Below are positions 7,172 through 15,547 of a stretch of DNA of 63,668 nucleotides, piece after piece. The stretch's first letter is position 1, and each line of letters starts with the position of its first letter. A model generated the notes under the pieces. It worked only from the letters and a program-made list of their open reading frames with translations, was not told the origin of the DNA and searched no databases. Made by a program: the position numbers and the translations under genes. This stretch comes from UBA12478 sp964513275 (GTDB lineage: Bacteria > Patescibacteriota > Patescibacteriia > UBA9934 > GWF2-40-263), in contig CAZELN010000001.1 in NCBI GenBank assembly GCA_964513275.1, positions 1 to 63,668 on the forward strand, written 5' to 3'.

Positions 7172-8686
7172 ATGAACAAAAGGTTCATCGGTATCCGGCA
7201 CCGGGTCAAGAAGACCACCGCCGGAGAAGCGCGTCCCACCCAGCTGTGGTTGGGCGACACAGGGACATTCGTGGAGCTCGACGACGACAACGCGGAGCTC
7301 GACTGGGTGCGGGGCACCTTCCCCGTCTCCTGGCGCGACGTCACACCCGACGAAGATCTCACAGCCTTCAGCCCGCGCCATGTGAAGTGGCGCACGGTCC
7401 GCAAGGGCGAGAGCATCGAGGGCATCAACCCAGCCCATCTGCGGATGCAGGACGGCAAGCAGCAGATCGTCGTGAAGGTGCCCGACGCCTACGACGGCCT
7501 AAAGCCCGGCGACATCTACGCCATGAGCCTGGGCGGCTCGGGCGATCGTCTCGCCTTCGCCCTCTCCAAGGTGGGCGAGAAGAAGGGTGCCACCGTCATG
7601 CGCCTCCCGCCATCGATCCTCAAGCAGAGGCGCCAGGTGTTTGGCGAGGAGACCAAGGACAACGACGCCAAGTTGCTCGGCCTGCTCGTGGCCGTGGAAC
7701 CCATCATCTTCCACGAGGTCACGGCCAACACCCGCAAGATCATCCAGGTCCGCGAGCGCCAGGCCCTGCGCATGGACGCCATGAAGGCGCGCATCGCGTG
7801 CGAACAGCGGCTGCGTCAGACGCTCAACGGCGCCGTGTTCTGCCGCGAGAGCGACTTCGCGGATCTCGACATCGAAGCGCAGTACGAGACGCTCAAGGCC
7901 AACGACCGGATCCTTCTCGCCCTGGAAGACGAAGAGAACATCCGCATCCGCGAGCTCGACCGCGCGATCAAAGATACGGAAATCTGGCAGCACATCTTCG
8001 ACCACGTCGTGGGCGTCGGCCCAGCGCTCGCCGGACGGCTCATCAGCGCGATCGGCACCATAGAACGTTTCATGGTCGAACCCGACCAGGCGCGCATGGA
8101 CGCCCTCTACGAGGAGTCCGTGCGTCTGGAGCGCACAGCCGGGCTGCAGAATCTCAAGCACTTCGTCAAGGACGATGGGAACGCCTTCCAGACCCTGCAG
8201 CGCGTGGCGTCGTGGTGTGGGAAGAACAACCGTCCGGAGCAGGCCGCGAAACTCGAACGCGCGGTCGAGTGTCATCAGCAGCGGAGCCAGCTCCGGCATC
8301 GCGCCCGGAAGGCCACACAGGCCAAGCTCAAGCAGTTCTGCGGTGTCGCGGTAACGCAAGACGGGAGGTTCCCGCGTCGCCGTGCGGGCAGTGTGGCCAA
8401 CTGGCACCCGGACGCCAGGCAGGCCCTGTACCTGCTCGCGGATCAGTTCAACCGCCAGAGCAATCGCACGCCATGGGGTCGGATGCTCCTGGAATACAAG
8501 ACGAAGCTGCGCACCGCGCACCCCGAGGTCGTCGAGGAAGACGGCAAGAAACGCTACACCGACGGGCACATCCACAAGATGGCTCTGTGGCGCACGGTCA
8601 CGAAGTTCGTCGAGTGGCTGGCGGATCAGTGGAGCGACCTCGCCCGCCGACAGAAGCTCCAGGCCGCCCGCAAGCGCGTGGCCTGA
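7172..8686 (+). CDS. Divergent IS110-like (DEDD/Transposase_20 architecture) protein, GC-rich
   Basis: I chose the ATG at 7172 (MNKRFIGIRHRVKK, Shine-Dalgarno GAGGG 5-6 bases upstream); an ATG at 7145 is possible. The 504-residue protein follows the IS110 layout. It has an N-terminal RFIGI strand, a RuvC-like stretch ending in TKDNDAKLLGLLV (compare KTDxxDA), and a long helix with VRERQALRMDAMKARIA. An HhH segment VVGVGPALAGRLISAIGTIERF follows, then, after an insert, GSVANWHPDARQALYLLAD, WGRMLLEYKTKLR and a terminal helix. In IS110 recombinases the first acidic residue (GID) and the E of EATG are catalytic; here they read R and S, so chemistry may be lost or changed. A Ser is kept in AGSVANW. 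Codon use is much richer in GC than the flanking genes. It has its own promoter and terminator and sits just after a structured tract. Homology is by eye and needs a profile search. Confidence 0.5.
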   Translation: MNKRFIGIRHRVKKTTAGEARPTQLWLGDTGTFVELDDDNAELDWVRGTFPVSWRDVTPDEDLTAFSPRHVKWRTVRKGESIEGINPAHLRMQDGKQQIVVKVPDAYDGLKPGDIYAMSLGGSGDRLAFALSKVGEKKGATVMRLPPSILKQRRQVFGEETKDNDAKLLGLLVAVEPIIFHEVTANTRKIIQVRERQALRMDAMKARIACEQRLRQTLNGAVFCRESDFADLDIEAQYETLKANDRILLALEDEENIRIRELDRAIKDTEIWQHIFDHVVGVGPALAGRLISAIGTIERFMVEPDQARMDALYEESVRLERTAGLQNLKHFVKDDGNAFQTLQRVASWCGKNNRPEQAAKLERAVECHQQRSQLRHRARKATQAKLKQFCGVAVTQDGRFPRRRAGSVANWHPDARQALYLLADQFNRQSNRTPWGRMLLEYKTKLRTAHPEVVEEDGKKRYTDGHIHKMALWRTVTKFVEWLADQWSDLARRQKLQAARKRVA

Positions 8687-8693
8687 GCTACGA

Positions 8694-8722
8694 CCCATCC
8701 AACCGGATGGGACTTTTCTTTT
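8694..8722 (+). terminator. Terminator of the IS110-like gene
   Basis: CCCATCC (8694-8700), loop AACC, GGATGGG (8705-8711), then ACTTTTCTTTT. Confidence 0.75.
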
Positions 8723-8734
8723 CCCCAATTTTCC

Positions 8735-8763
8735 TTGCCAAAAAATCAATCCTCATGTACAGT
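8735..8763 (+). promoter_or_regulatory. Promoter of secE-nusG-rplKA
   Basis: TTGCCA (8735-8740), 17-base spacer, TACAGT (8758-8763). The leader carries a 5-bp GC hairpin CCCCC-ACCA-GGGGG followed by TTTT (about 8776-8794), which may act as an attenuator. Confidence 0.6.
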
Positions 8764-8809
8764 CTCCTCCATCAGCCCCCCACCAGGGGGTTTTAAGATA
8801 CGTTTTTCT

Positions 8810-9013
8810 ATGAAGAATCCGTTTACGTGGCTCGTCCGCTACCTCCGGGAAGCGCGCGAGGAGCTACGAAAAGTCACCTGGCCCAACCGCCAGACGACAA
8901 CAAAGTATTCGCTCATTGTGATCGGGCTGTGCCTGACACTGGCTGTATTTTTTGGAGGTCTTGATTGGGTGCTCAATCAAGGTCTGCAATGGCTAATCCT
9001 CGTCACAAGCTAA
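8810..9013 (+). CDS. secE: Preprotein translocase subunit SecE
   Basis: A 67-residue protein with the single-helix SecE layout: an amphipathic YLREAREELRKVTWPNRQTT at the N-terminus (the conserved ELKKVxWP motif) and one membrane helix (SLIVIGLCLTLAVFFGGLDWV). SecE clamps SecY in the Sec translocon. The start at 8810 removes an unlikely extension over the promoter. It is followed after 1 base by nusG, the standard bacterial order. Confidence 0.92.
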   Translation: MKNPFTWLVRYLREAREELRKVTWPNRQTTTKYSLIVIGLCLTLAVFFGGLDWVLNQGLQWLILVTS

Positions 9014-9014
9014 T

Positions 9015-9560
9015 ATGGCAAAACAGACAGCCAATTTTGGACGCCGCTGGTTCGCAATCCACACCTACTCGGGATACGAGGAGAACGTGGCGGAAAACCT
9101 CCAGCAGCGTATCGAGACCATGGACATGACCGACAAAATCTTTAACGTCCTTGTTCCCAAAGAGAAAAAAATCAAAATCAAGAACGGCAAGCGCAAGACG
9201 GTCGAAGAAAAAATCTTCCCGGGCTATGTGCTTGTCGAGATGCTTGTGACGGACGATTCGTGGTACGTTGTGCGTAACACGCCCAATGTGACCGGTTTCA
9301 TCGGTACCGGAACGACCCCAACCCCGATCGCAGAAGAAGAGATGGAAGCGCTCAAAAAACGCATGGGTGTAGACGAGCCGGAGTTTAAGATGGATGTGCA
9401 AAAAGGCGATTCCGTACAAATCACAGACGGCCCGTTCAAGAACCAGGAAGGCAAGGTCGCGGAAATCGACGAGGAGCGTGGCAAGATCAAGGTGCTCGTG
9501 AACCTCTTTGGCCGTGAAACCCCGGTCGAGCTCGACTTCTTGCAAATTAAGAAGACGTAA
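9015..9560 (+). CDS. nusG: Transcription antitermination/elongation factor NusG
   Basis: A 181-residue NusG with the NGN domain (RRWFAIHTYSGYEENVAENL; FPGYVLVEM; PNVTGFIG) and a C-terminal KOW domain (GDSVQITDGPFKNQEGKVAEI, about residues 131-150). It binds the RNA polymerase clamp and links it to Rho or ribosomal S10. It lies between secE and rplK, as in most bacteria. Confidence 0.96.
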   Translation: MAKQTANFGRRWFAIHTYSGYEENVAENLQQRIETMDMTDKIFNVLVPKEKKIKIKNGKRKTVEEKIFPGYVLVEMLVTDDSWYVVRNTPNVTGFIGTGTTPTPIAEEEMEALKKRMGVDEPEFKMDVQKGDSVQITDGPFKNQEGKVAEIDEERGKIKVLVNLFGRETPVELDFLQIKKT

Positions 9561-9596
9561 GGTATAAATTCGCCCGTTAATCCCTAGCCGTGGTTG

Positions 9597-9610
9597 CCCG
9601 CGTAAGCGGG
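9597..9610. repeat. Small REP-like hairpin
   Basis: CCCGC-GTAA-GCGGG, followed by AATCC, in the nusG-rplK spacer. The sequence resembles the widespread REP half-site (CCCGCNNNNGCGGGAAT). Confidence 0.4.
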
Positions 9611-9627
9611 AATCCACTTAAAAAAAT

Positions 9628-10050
9628 ATGGCAAAAAAGTTAGTCACTCAGGTCAAACTCCAGATTCCTGGAGGCGCGGCCACCCCAGCGCCTCCGGTAG
9701 GACCAGCGCTTGGTCAGCACGGTCTCCCGATCGGGGAGTTCGTCACGAAGTTTAACGCCGCGACGCAAGATCGCCGCGGGGAAACCGTTCCCGTCATCAT
9801 CAACGTTTACGAAGACCGGACATTCGACTTCATCACAAAGACCGCGCCGGCCAGTGATATGATCATGAAGGCGGCGAAAATCCAAAAAGGATCCAGCAAC
9901 CCACTGACCACGAAAGTGGGAACGATCACAAAAGCCCAGCTTCAAGAGATCGCGGAAAAGAAAATGCCTGACCTCAACGCCAATGACATCGAGGCCGCGA
10001 TGAAAATCATCGCCGGTACCGCACGTCAGATGGGAGTTGATATCAAATAA
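9628..10050 (+). CDS. rplK: 50S ribosomal protein uL11
   Basis: A 140-residue protein with the L11 N-terminal signature PPVGPALGQHGLPIGEF and the C-terminal RNA-binding domain (DLNANDIEAAMKIIAGTARQMG). L11 binds the GTPase-associated centre of 23S rRNA. It is followed by rplA, the usual order. Confidence 0.97.
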   Translation: MAKKLVTQVKLQIPGGAATPAPPVGPALGQHGLPIGEFVTKFNAATQDRRGETVPVIINVYEDRTFDFITKTAPASDMIMKAAKIQKGSSNPLTTKVGTITKAQLQEIAEKKMPDLNANDIEAAMKIIAGTARQMGVDIK

Positions 10051-10074
10051 CACTAATAACCAAAACGTGGGAGA

Positions 10075-10091
10075 CCTGAGCTTGTCAAAGG
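10075..10091. repeat. Dispersed CCTGAGCTTGTC-type repeat
   Basis: CCTGAGCTTGTCAAAGG lies in the rplK-rplA spacer. Related copies are at 25481-25499 (inside gpmI, reverse orientation) and 40082-40094 (before metK). Confidence 0.5.
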
Positions 10092-10105
10092 TCGACCGAA
10101 CCACT

Positions 10106-10789
10106 ATGCCAAGTAACCGATTCAAGGAGGCAAAAAAGCTTGTCGATAAATCAAAAACCTACACGATTGCCGAGGCCGTCGCGCTCGCTAAGAAAGCCGC
10201 GACCGCAAAATACGACGAAGCCATGGAGCTTCATGTGCGCCTCGGAATCGACGCCTCCAAATCCGATCAGCAGGTGCGTGGTACCATCGCGCTTCCACAC
10301 GGGACCGGTAAAACCAAACGTGTCGCCGCGTTTGTTGAGGCGGAAAAAGAATCCGACGCGAAGGCAGCTGGAGCTGATATCGTTGGTGGCGAAGAGCTCA
10401 TCAATAAAATTGCGACGACAAGCGTCATCGACTTCGATGTTGCGGTTGCCACTCCCGCGATGATGCCAAAGCTCGCCAAGCTCGCCCGACTCTTGGGACC
10501 TCGTGGGCTCATGCCAAACCCAAAGACCGACACCGTGTCTCCAAACGTGACCAAAATGATCACCGAGCAGAAGGCTGGAAAGGAGAGCTTCAAGAATGAT
10601 CCACAAGGAAACCTCCACCAAATCTTCGGCCGCAAGTCCTTCACGCAAGAGCAGCTGGAGGCAAACCTCCGCGCGCTCCTTGAGACAGTCAAGCGCATGA
10701 AGCCGCAATCGTCCAAGGGTATCTACCTGCGCTCCACCACAATCGCTTCGAGCGTCGGTCCTGGCATCAAAATCGATCCAAATTCATAA
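10106..10789 (+). CDS. rplA: 50S ribosomal protein uL1
   Basis: A 227-residue L1 from the ATG at 10106 (MPSNRFKEAKKLVD); the longer frame from 10037 crosses a repeat and has no family match. Conserved parts include the signature VATPAMMPKLAKLARLLGPRGLMPNPK and the terminal GPGIKID. L1 binds the 23S L1 stalk and often represses its own operon. Its presence is informative, since several CPR lineages lack uL1. Confidence 0.96.
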   Translation: MPSNRFKEAKKLVDKSKTYTIAEAVALAKKAATAKYDEAMELHVRLGIDASKSDQQVRGTIALPHGTGKTKRVAAFVEAEKESDAKAAGADIVGGEELINKIATTSVIDFDVAVATPAMMPKLAKLARLLGPRGLMPNPKTDTVSPNVTKMITEQKAGKESFKNDPQGNLHQIFGRKSFTQEQLEANLRALLETVKRMKPQSSKGIYLRSTTIASSVGPGIKIDPNS

Positions 10790-10800
10790 CCGAGATAAAA

Positions 10801-10826
10801 ACTCGCCTTTGAACGGCGGGTTTTTA
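10801..10826 (+). terminator. Terminator after rplA
   Basis: ACTCGCC / GGCGGGT stem (with one G-U pair) around TTTGAAC, then TTTTTAAAAT. Confidence 0.7.
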
Positions 10827-10894
10827 AAATTTCGTTTTTTGTGTCAGGCTGGAGGGTACATAAAGTTCACGATCGTGAAAGTTACGTTCCAACT

Positions 10895-11551
10895 ATGTCC
10901 ATTCTTACGCGCTCAGAAATCCTCTCACAAATCGACTCCGGTGGGCTGACGTTCACCCCAGCGCTCGACCAGTTTCAGATCCAGCCGCACGCCATCGATT
11001 TGCGCTTGGGGTACAAATTCCTCATCCCCCGCAACTGGACGGTTGATGAAAAAGGCCGACGCGCGATCAAGATGGCGATCGATGATGTGGACGCCCACCG
11101 CGAACAGTTCGACGAAGTTCAACTCCAACCCGGTCAGTACTTCGAGCTTCTCCCAAACGAATTCGTGATCGGCACAAGTCTCGAGCGCATCGAACTGGGT
11201 GCGATGAACCTCATGGCCATTCTCTTTCCTCGCACATCGACAAATCGCCGCGGCATCGACCTCTCGCTCTCGGGAATCATCGATACCGGCTACAAGGGAC
11301 ATCTCATCTTCCCCATGAAGAACGAGGCAGGCGATCAGGTCATCCGCGTGTATCCCGGCGAACGTGTGTGCCAGGTCATTTTCCAGGAACTCAACCAGCC
11401 ACTCACCCCCGAAGAAGCCAAGCTCCACGGCCTCACCGCCGCCAAGTACAGCGAGTCGGGCTCCCAGGGTTTCAAACTCGACAAAGACGATGAACGACAA
11501 ATGCTTGTAGAAGGCAAACTCGACGAGCTCAAAAACCAGTTCGGCCTCTAG
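10895..11551 (+). CDS. dcd: dCTP deaminase
   Basis: A 218-residue Dcd/Dut-family protein starting MSILTRSEILSQID. Family motifs: IQPHAIDLRLG, the FPRTSTNRRGIDLSLSGIIDTGYKGHL core with the catalytic-loop region, and a C-terminal KYSESGSQGFKLDKDD. The family converts dCTP to dUTP (or directly to dUMP in bifunctional forms), supplying dTMP synthesis. It is longer than many Dcd (about 190). It stands alone between the rplKA terminator and its own terminator. Confidence 0.88.
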   Translation: MSILTRSEILSQIDSGGLTFTPALDQFQIQPHAIDLRLGYKFLIPRNWTVDEKGRRAIKMAIDDVDAHREQFDEVQLQPGQYFELLPNEFVIGTSLERIELGAMNLMAILFPRTSTNRRGIDLSLSGIIDTGYKGHLIFPMKNEAGDQVIRVYPGERVCQVIFQELNQPLTPEEAKLHGLTAAKYSESGSQGFKLDKDDERQMLVEGKLDELKNQFGL

Positions 11552-11554
11552 CCA

Positions 11555-11581
11555 AAAACAGCCCAAACGGGCTGTTTTTTG
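11555..11581 (+). terminator. Terminator after dcd
   Basis: CAGCCC-AAAC-GGGCTG followed by TTTTTTG. Confidence 0.8.
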
Positions 11582-11601
11582 TTTGAGGTCTAGTCAAGTT
11601 T

Positions 11602-12671
11602 TCAATGCACCACTTACCCCATGAGTGCTCCTGAGATTTCGTGGGGTGTTTTATATCCGAGTTGAGCTCTGGGTTGGTTGTCGAGTTTGTTTTGGACGTC
11701 ATAAATTTGTTGTGGTGTGACAAGTAAGAAGTCGGTGCCTTTGGGAAAGAATCGTCGAATAAGTCCATTCGAGTTTTCTACCGCACCTTTCTGGTGAGAG
11801 CAGTAGGGATCACAGTGATAGGTGTCGATGTTGTAGTCGAGTCGAAGCTTGTAGTGGTTGGCTCCTTCACTCCCTCGGTCAAACGTGATGCTCTGAAAGT
11901 GTTCTGAACCCAGTTCTTGAATCCGTTGTCGGATGGCTTCTTCTGTCATCTGGGCACTCATGTTTGGAAGATACGTGATGAAGAGCTTGTGTGACTTCAG
12001 TTCTCGAAGAACATTGAGTGCGGCCTTCGACTCCTTTGAGACAATAGAGTCGGATTCCCAGTGACCAAACTCCAAGCGTTGGGTGATTTCCTTGGGTCGC
12101 TGATGAATACTTGTCATGAATGAAATACCCTTTTCTTTCCTTGGTTTTCTCCCAAACTTTCTGTGTCGTTTCTTGTGCTTACGCACTAAGTACTGGTAGA
12201 GTCCCAGAAACCGTCCTGCTCCTTCGTAGGTGTACTGGTATATCGTCTCGTGGCAAACGTACGACCCAGCAACTTGCGAATCTGGATGGTTTTTTAGTCT
12301 CCCGGCAATTTTCTGCGGACTCCATCCTTCCTTCAGTTTTTGCATGACGTAGTTACGTAGCACGTCATCTTCATCGAGTTTGTGACGGTGTTCCCGGCTC
12401 AGCCGCTTCACAGCCACCTCATGCGCAGATGCGGCTCGGTACACTCCCTGACGATCACGGTTGCGCGCAATCTCTCGGACAATGACGGAGTGGTCTCGAT
12501 GCAAGTACCTTGCGATCTTTCTTAGACTCCACCAACCTCGCAGAAATAGCTCTATCTTCTCTCGTTCATAGGATGTGATTGGTTGGCCCCTCATAGGCTC
12601 CAACCCTCGTTGAAACTGACCAAGAGGGCAAGTTGCTGGGGTTTTGAAGGGGTCTTGAGGTGGTGCATTGA
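11602..12671 (-). mobile_element. IS30-family insertion sequence
   Basis: Inverted ends TCAATGCACCAC at 11602-11613 and GTGGTGCATTGA at 12660-12671 enclose about 1.07 kb with one transposase gene. The left end abuts the transposase stop codon. The element sits between the dcd terminator and the rplY promoter, so it does not break a visible gene. Confidence 0.75.
11614..12594 (-). CDS. IS30 family transposase
   Basis: A 326-residue transposase from the ATG at 12594 (MRGQPITSYEREKIELFLRG). N-terminal helix-turn-helix of the IS30 type (about residues 8-45, WWSLRKIARYLHRDHSVIVREI). DDE core: D182 (FGHWESDSIV), D239 (SITFDRGSE) and E273 (KGAVENSNGLIRRFFPKG), with 33 residues between the last two, the IS30 spacing. 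It appears intact. The longer frame to 12777 overlaps the rplY start and is not supported. Confidence 0.93.
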   Translation of the reverse strand: MRGQPITSYEREKIELFLRGWWSLRKIARYLHRDHSVIVREIARNRDRQGVYRAASAHEVAVKRLSREHRHKLDEDDVLRNYVMQKLKEGWSPQKIAGRLKNHPDSQVAGSYVCHETIYQYTYEGAGRFLGLYQYLVRKHKKRHRKFGRKPRKEKGISFMTSIHQRPKEITQRLEFGHWESDSIVSKESKAALNVLRELKSHKLFITYLPNMSAQMTEEAIRQRIQELGSEHFQSITFDRGSEGANHYKLRLDYNIDTYHCDPYCSHQKGAVENSNGLIRRFFPKGTDFLLVTPQQIYDVQNKLDNQPRAQLGYKTPHEISGALMG

Positions 12672-12700
12672 GTTTAGAATGTAGCTGATCCCCGCGTCGC

Positions 12701-12729
12701 TTGACTATTTGTAGGGAGTAGAGCACAAT
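12701..12729 (+). promoter_or_regulatory. Predicted rplY promoter
   Basis: TTGACT (12701-12706), 17-base spacer, CACAAT (12724-12729), just outside the right end of the IS30 element. Confidence 0.55.
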
Positions 12730-12751
12730 TCGCGCATTATTGTGATTTTTT

Positions 12752-13450
12752 ATGACAGACACCATTCTTGAAGCCAAAACACGTACGGAAAAAGGGCGTA
12801 AAACATATCGTTTGCGAGCAGTAGGAGCTGTGCCTGGCGTTGTCTATGGATCTGGAACTGCTCCACAAAACATTACGGTTGACCGAAATCAGTTTATTAA
12901 GACCTTTAAGGAAGCGGGAGAAAGCTCCATCGTTGAGTTGAAAATTGATGCACATGCTCCGCTCCATGTTCTTATTCAGGACTACCAAGTTGATCCTCTG
13001 CGAAACGAGTTCACGCATATTGATTTTCGGTCGATCGACATGAACAAGGAAATCGAGACTGAAGTCGAACTGGAATTTATTGGAGAGTCTGCCGCGGTGA
13101 AAGCGCTTGGCGGCACATTCATCCCCTCTCGCGAGACGGTCGCCATCCGCGCTCTTCCATCCAAACTGGTTCGATCGATCCAGGTCGATATCAGTGTGCT
13201 AGCAACATTTGATGATTCCATTCGTGTCTCTGGCTTAACCGTTCCGGAAGGCGTCGAGATTTTGGAAGATGCGGAACTTTCCATTGCGTCTGTTGAACCT
13301 CCACGCTCTGATGCGGAAATGGAGGCTTTGAATGCGGCCGTGGAAGAGGATGTATCTGCGGTAGAAGTCGCAAAGGAGAAGAAAGCACAGGAGGGAGAAG
13401 AAGACGCGCAAGACGCGGGCGATGCCAAAGGCTCTCCGGAAAAGAAGTAA
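12752..13450 (+). CDS. rplY: 50S ribosomal protein bL25, CTC form
   Basis: A 232-residue CTC-type L25. The N-terminal L25 domain (about residues 1-90) contains RTEKGRKTYRLRAVGAVPGVVYG and HVLIQDYQVDPLRNEFTHIDF. The TL5/CTC C-terminal beta domain runs to about 190 (LSIASVEPPRS), followed by a charged Glu/Ala/Lys tail. bL25 binds 5S rRNA. It is followed by a DUF3048 gene after 2 bases. Confidence 0.93.
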   Translation: MTDTILEAKTRTEKGRKTYRLRAVGAVPGVVYGSGTAPQNITVDRNQFIKTFKEAGESSIVELKIDAHAPLHVLIQDYQVDPLRNEFTHIDFRSIDMNKEIETEVELEFIGESAAVKALGGTFIPSRETVAIRALPSKLVRSIQVDISVLATFDDSIRVSGLTVPEGVEILEDAELSIASVEPPRSDAEMEALNAAVEEDVSAVEVAKEKKAQEGEEDAQDAGDAKGSPEKK

Positions 13451-13452
13451 TC

Positions 13453-14532
13453 ATGTCTGGGATGAAAAAAATCCCTTTTCGCCTCCCAGGCCTCTGGGGG
13501 AAGGCCGACCGGCTTTTGTTGGTCGGTCTTCTTCTTGTGTTAGGACTTGTCGGACTGGTTTTGGCTGTGCTGCCGAAATTTGTGTTTCGGACGCAAGAGC
13601 AAACGACGTCGACACAATCAAACACATCTGAACTTTTGTATCGTCATCCACTGACAGGCGTGGCTTTGTATGAACCTCTTGATCTCCCGCACGTTTTTTC
13701 CGTGATGGTGGATAACCATGAGGAAGCGTGGCCTCCTTCAGGAATCGACCAGGCCTTTTTGGTCGTGGAAGCGCCGGTAGAGGCGGGGATTTCTCGCATG
13801 CTTGCCTTTTTCAGTGAAGATCAGTCCGTCGAGGAAATTGGTCCCGTGCGCTCCGCGCGGCCGTATTACCTTGATTGGGCTTCTGAGTTTGATGCGCTGT
13901 ATGCCCATGTGGGTGGTTCAAGTAAGGCGTTGGACTCGATTGCCTCCAGTGATACATTTGACCTGAACCAATATTGGTGGGGAGATTATTTTTGGCGTGC
14001 TACGAACCGATACGCGCCACATAACGTTTATACATCAACCGAACTATTGAATGCGTTTAATACGATGCGTGAAGAGGCAGGTGTTGCGCCGACTCGGTTG
14101 TATGATTTATGGATGTTTAAAGATTCAGAGCCAACAGGAAAAAATGGCATGGGTTTGTACGTCGATTTTTGGGCGCCCGTATATGTGGTGGATTGGGAAT
14201 ATGATGGGGAGACTGGCCGATATTTGCGATCCCAGTTTGGCGAGCCACATGTGACAGTGACAGGGGAACAAATCGTCGCCGATAATATTGCCGTCGTCAT
14301 CACGGATATTGAGATTATCGACAATGTCGGACGACGGGAGATTCGCACAACCGGAGAAGGGGAGGGGTATGTGTTGCAAGACGGAATAGTGATTGAAGTG
14401 ACGTGGAAAAAACCATCCAAGTCAGAACGGTTGAAATTCTACAGTCGTGCAACCAGCGAAGAGATCGTGATGAATGCCGGTGTGACGTGGATCGAGATTG
14501 TCGGGAATGAGGAAGATGTTACTATTGAGTAA
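13453..14532 (+). CDS. DUF3048 domain protein (YerB-like), membrane anchored
   Basis: A 359-residue protein with an N-terminal membrane helix (about residues 20-43, LLLVGLLLVLGLVGLVLAVL) and an outward domain. DUF3048 features: HPLTGVALYEP, VMVDNHEEAWPPSGIDQAFLVVE, GPVRSARPYYLDWASEFDALYAHVGGS and a C-terminal part with GEGYVLQDGIVIEVTWKKPSK. The family is widespread in Firmicutes and CPR; its biochemical role is not established. It begins 2 bases after the rplY stop, so it is probably in the same transcript. Confidence 0.85.
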   Translation: MSGMKKIPFRLPGLWGKADRLLLVGLLLVLGLVGLVLAVLPKFVFRTQEQTTSTQSNTSELLYRHPLTGVALYEPLDLPHVFSVMVDNHEEAWPPSGIDQAFLVVEAPVEAGISRMLAFFSEDQSVEEIGPVRSARPYYLDWASEFDALYAHVGGSSKALDSIASSDTFDLNQYWWGDYFWRATNRYAPHNVYTSTELLNAFNTMREEAGVAPTRLYDLWMFKDSEPTGKNGMGLYVDFWAPVYVVDWEYDGETGRYLRSQFGEPHVTVTGEQIVADNIAVVITDIEIIDNVGRREIRTTGEGEGYVLQDGIVIEVTWKKPSKSERLKFYSRATSEEIVMNAGVTWIEIVGNEEDVTIE

Positions 14533-14533
14533 T

Positions 14534-15547
14534 ATGGCAAAATATCGAGGTGATTACGATCCTATTGATGATCCTTCTTTGCGAGATTTGCTGGAAGGGA
14601 AAGATGTGGCCGATCAGGCCTTGCGCGAGATCGATGATGTGTATGCCCTCAGCGACCCTTTTCAGTGGGGCGAGTACGGCTATCCTGTCCCGGATCCGGA
14701 GTCCTTACTTGTGAGGGTTCACGATATTCGTTCCATGTTGGAATCGCTTCCAAAGCCGGAAAAAGAGAAGATTGAACAAGACATTCGCGGACTCGTTGAC
14801 CGTGTCGTCCAAGTCTATCCGCATTTCGTGACAGACCTCGTTGAGCGGTTTGGGTATGCTCAATCCATTGGAAGGGAAGCGCGGATGAGTGCTGAAGATA
14901 TTCGTGAGGTGATCGCCAAGGCGATTGATGCCTCTTCTCGTATTCGAGCTGACAAAATGCAGGACTATCTCATAACGATTTTTCGGGAGGAACATCGACT
15001 CACTTTGCTTGTGAAAGAACCGCGCTACTACGTGTTTGAACGTGAGGCGGCGAAATTGGAGCGGGAACTCTCTGAGGCAGCGTTTCCTTTTTTTTGGGGA
15101 GATCGCTGGGATCCAAAGCGGGCGATTGGAGATGCGGGGGAAGCAGAGGCGAAGCTTAAAGAGAGAGAAAAAATTTTTGAGGAGACGACGGCTCGCTTGG
15201 CCCAACTCATGGAAGAAATGCATGATCCGCTTGTGAAAGGGATTGCCCAAGATACGCTCCAGCGCTTTGGGCAGTACCTTGAGTTTTTCAAAAAGAGGAA
15301 CGAGGAATCAGGTACCTACCAACCAGAGAAAGAGGTGCGGCCTGTTCAGTCGATCGATAACGCTTATCGTGCATTGGGTTTTACAGGTTCGTTGAGGCCA
15401 TCTAAAGAGGAAGTAACAAAGCAATACGTGAAGCTTGCCATGGAGAACCATCCAGATAAAGTAGGAGATGAAGGGACAAAGCGCATGGCCGCCATCAACG
15501 TGGCAATGAAAGTCTTGCGGGAAACCTGGGAAAAGGAAGATGCTTAG
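14534..15547 (+). CDS. Protein with a C-terminal J (DnaJ-like) domain
   Basis: A 337-residue protein from the ATG at 14534 (MAKYRGDYDPIDD). The N-terminal 260 residues are acidic and helical with a coiled-coil stretch (about 195-240) and have no family I recognise. The C-terminal about 55 residues form a J domain: DNAYRALGFTGSLRPSKEEVTKQYVKLAMENHPDKVG, with the HPD motif that stimulates Hsp70 ATPase. The domain at the C-terminus and the lack of G/F or zinc-finger regions make it a class III J protein. Its end overlaps the convergent prmC stop by 4 bases. Confidence 0.8.
   Translation: MAKYRGDYDPIDDPSLRDLLEGKDVADQALREIDDVYALSDPFQWGEYGYPVPDPESLLVRVHDIRSMLESLPKPEKEKIEQDIRGLVDRVVQVYPHFVTDLVERFGYAQSIGREARMSAEDIREVIAKAIDASSRIRADKMQDYLITIFREEHRLTLLVKEPRYYVFEREAAKLERELSEAAFPFFWGDRWDPKRAIGDAGEAEAKLKEREKIFEETTARLAQLMEEMHDPLVKGIAQDTLQRFGQYLEFFKKRNEESGTYQPEKEVRPVQSIDNAYRALGFTGSLRPSKEEVTKQYVKLAMENHPDKVGDEGTKRMAAINVAMKVLRETWEKEDA

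Noticed and set aside
7072..8813. Long overlapping frames (574 aa plus strand, 416 aa minus strand) over the IS110-like gene
   Set aside because: They are shadows caused by high GC: Arg/Pro/Gly-rich or lacking folded-domain patterns, while the 7172-8686 frame has coherent motifs, promoter and terminator.
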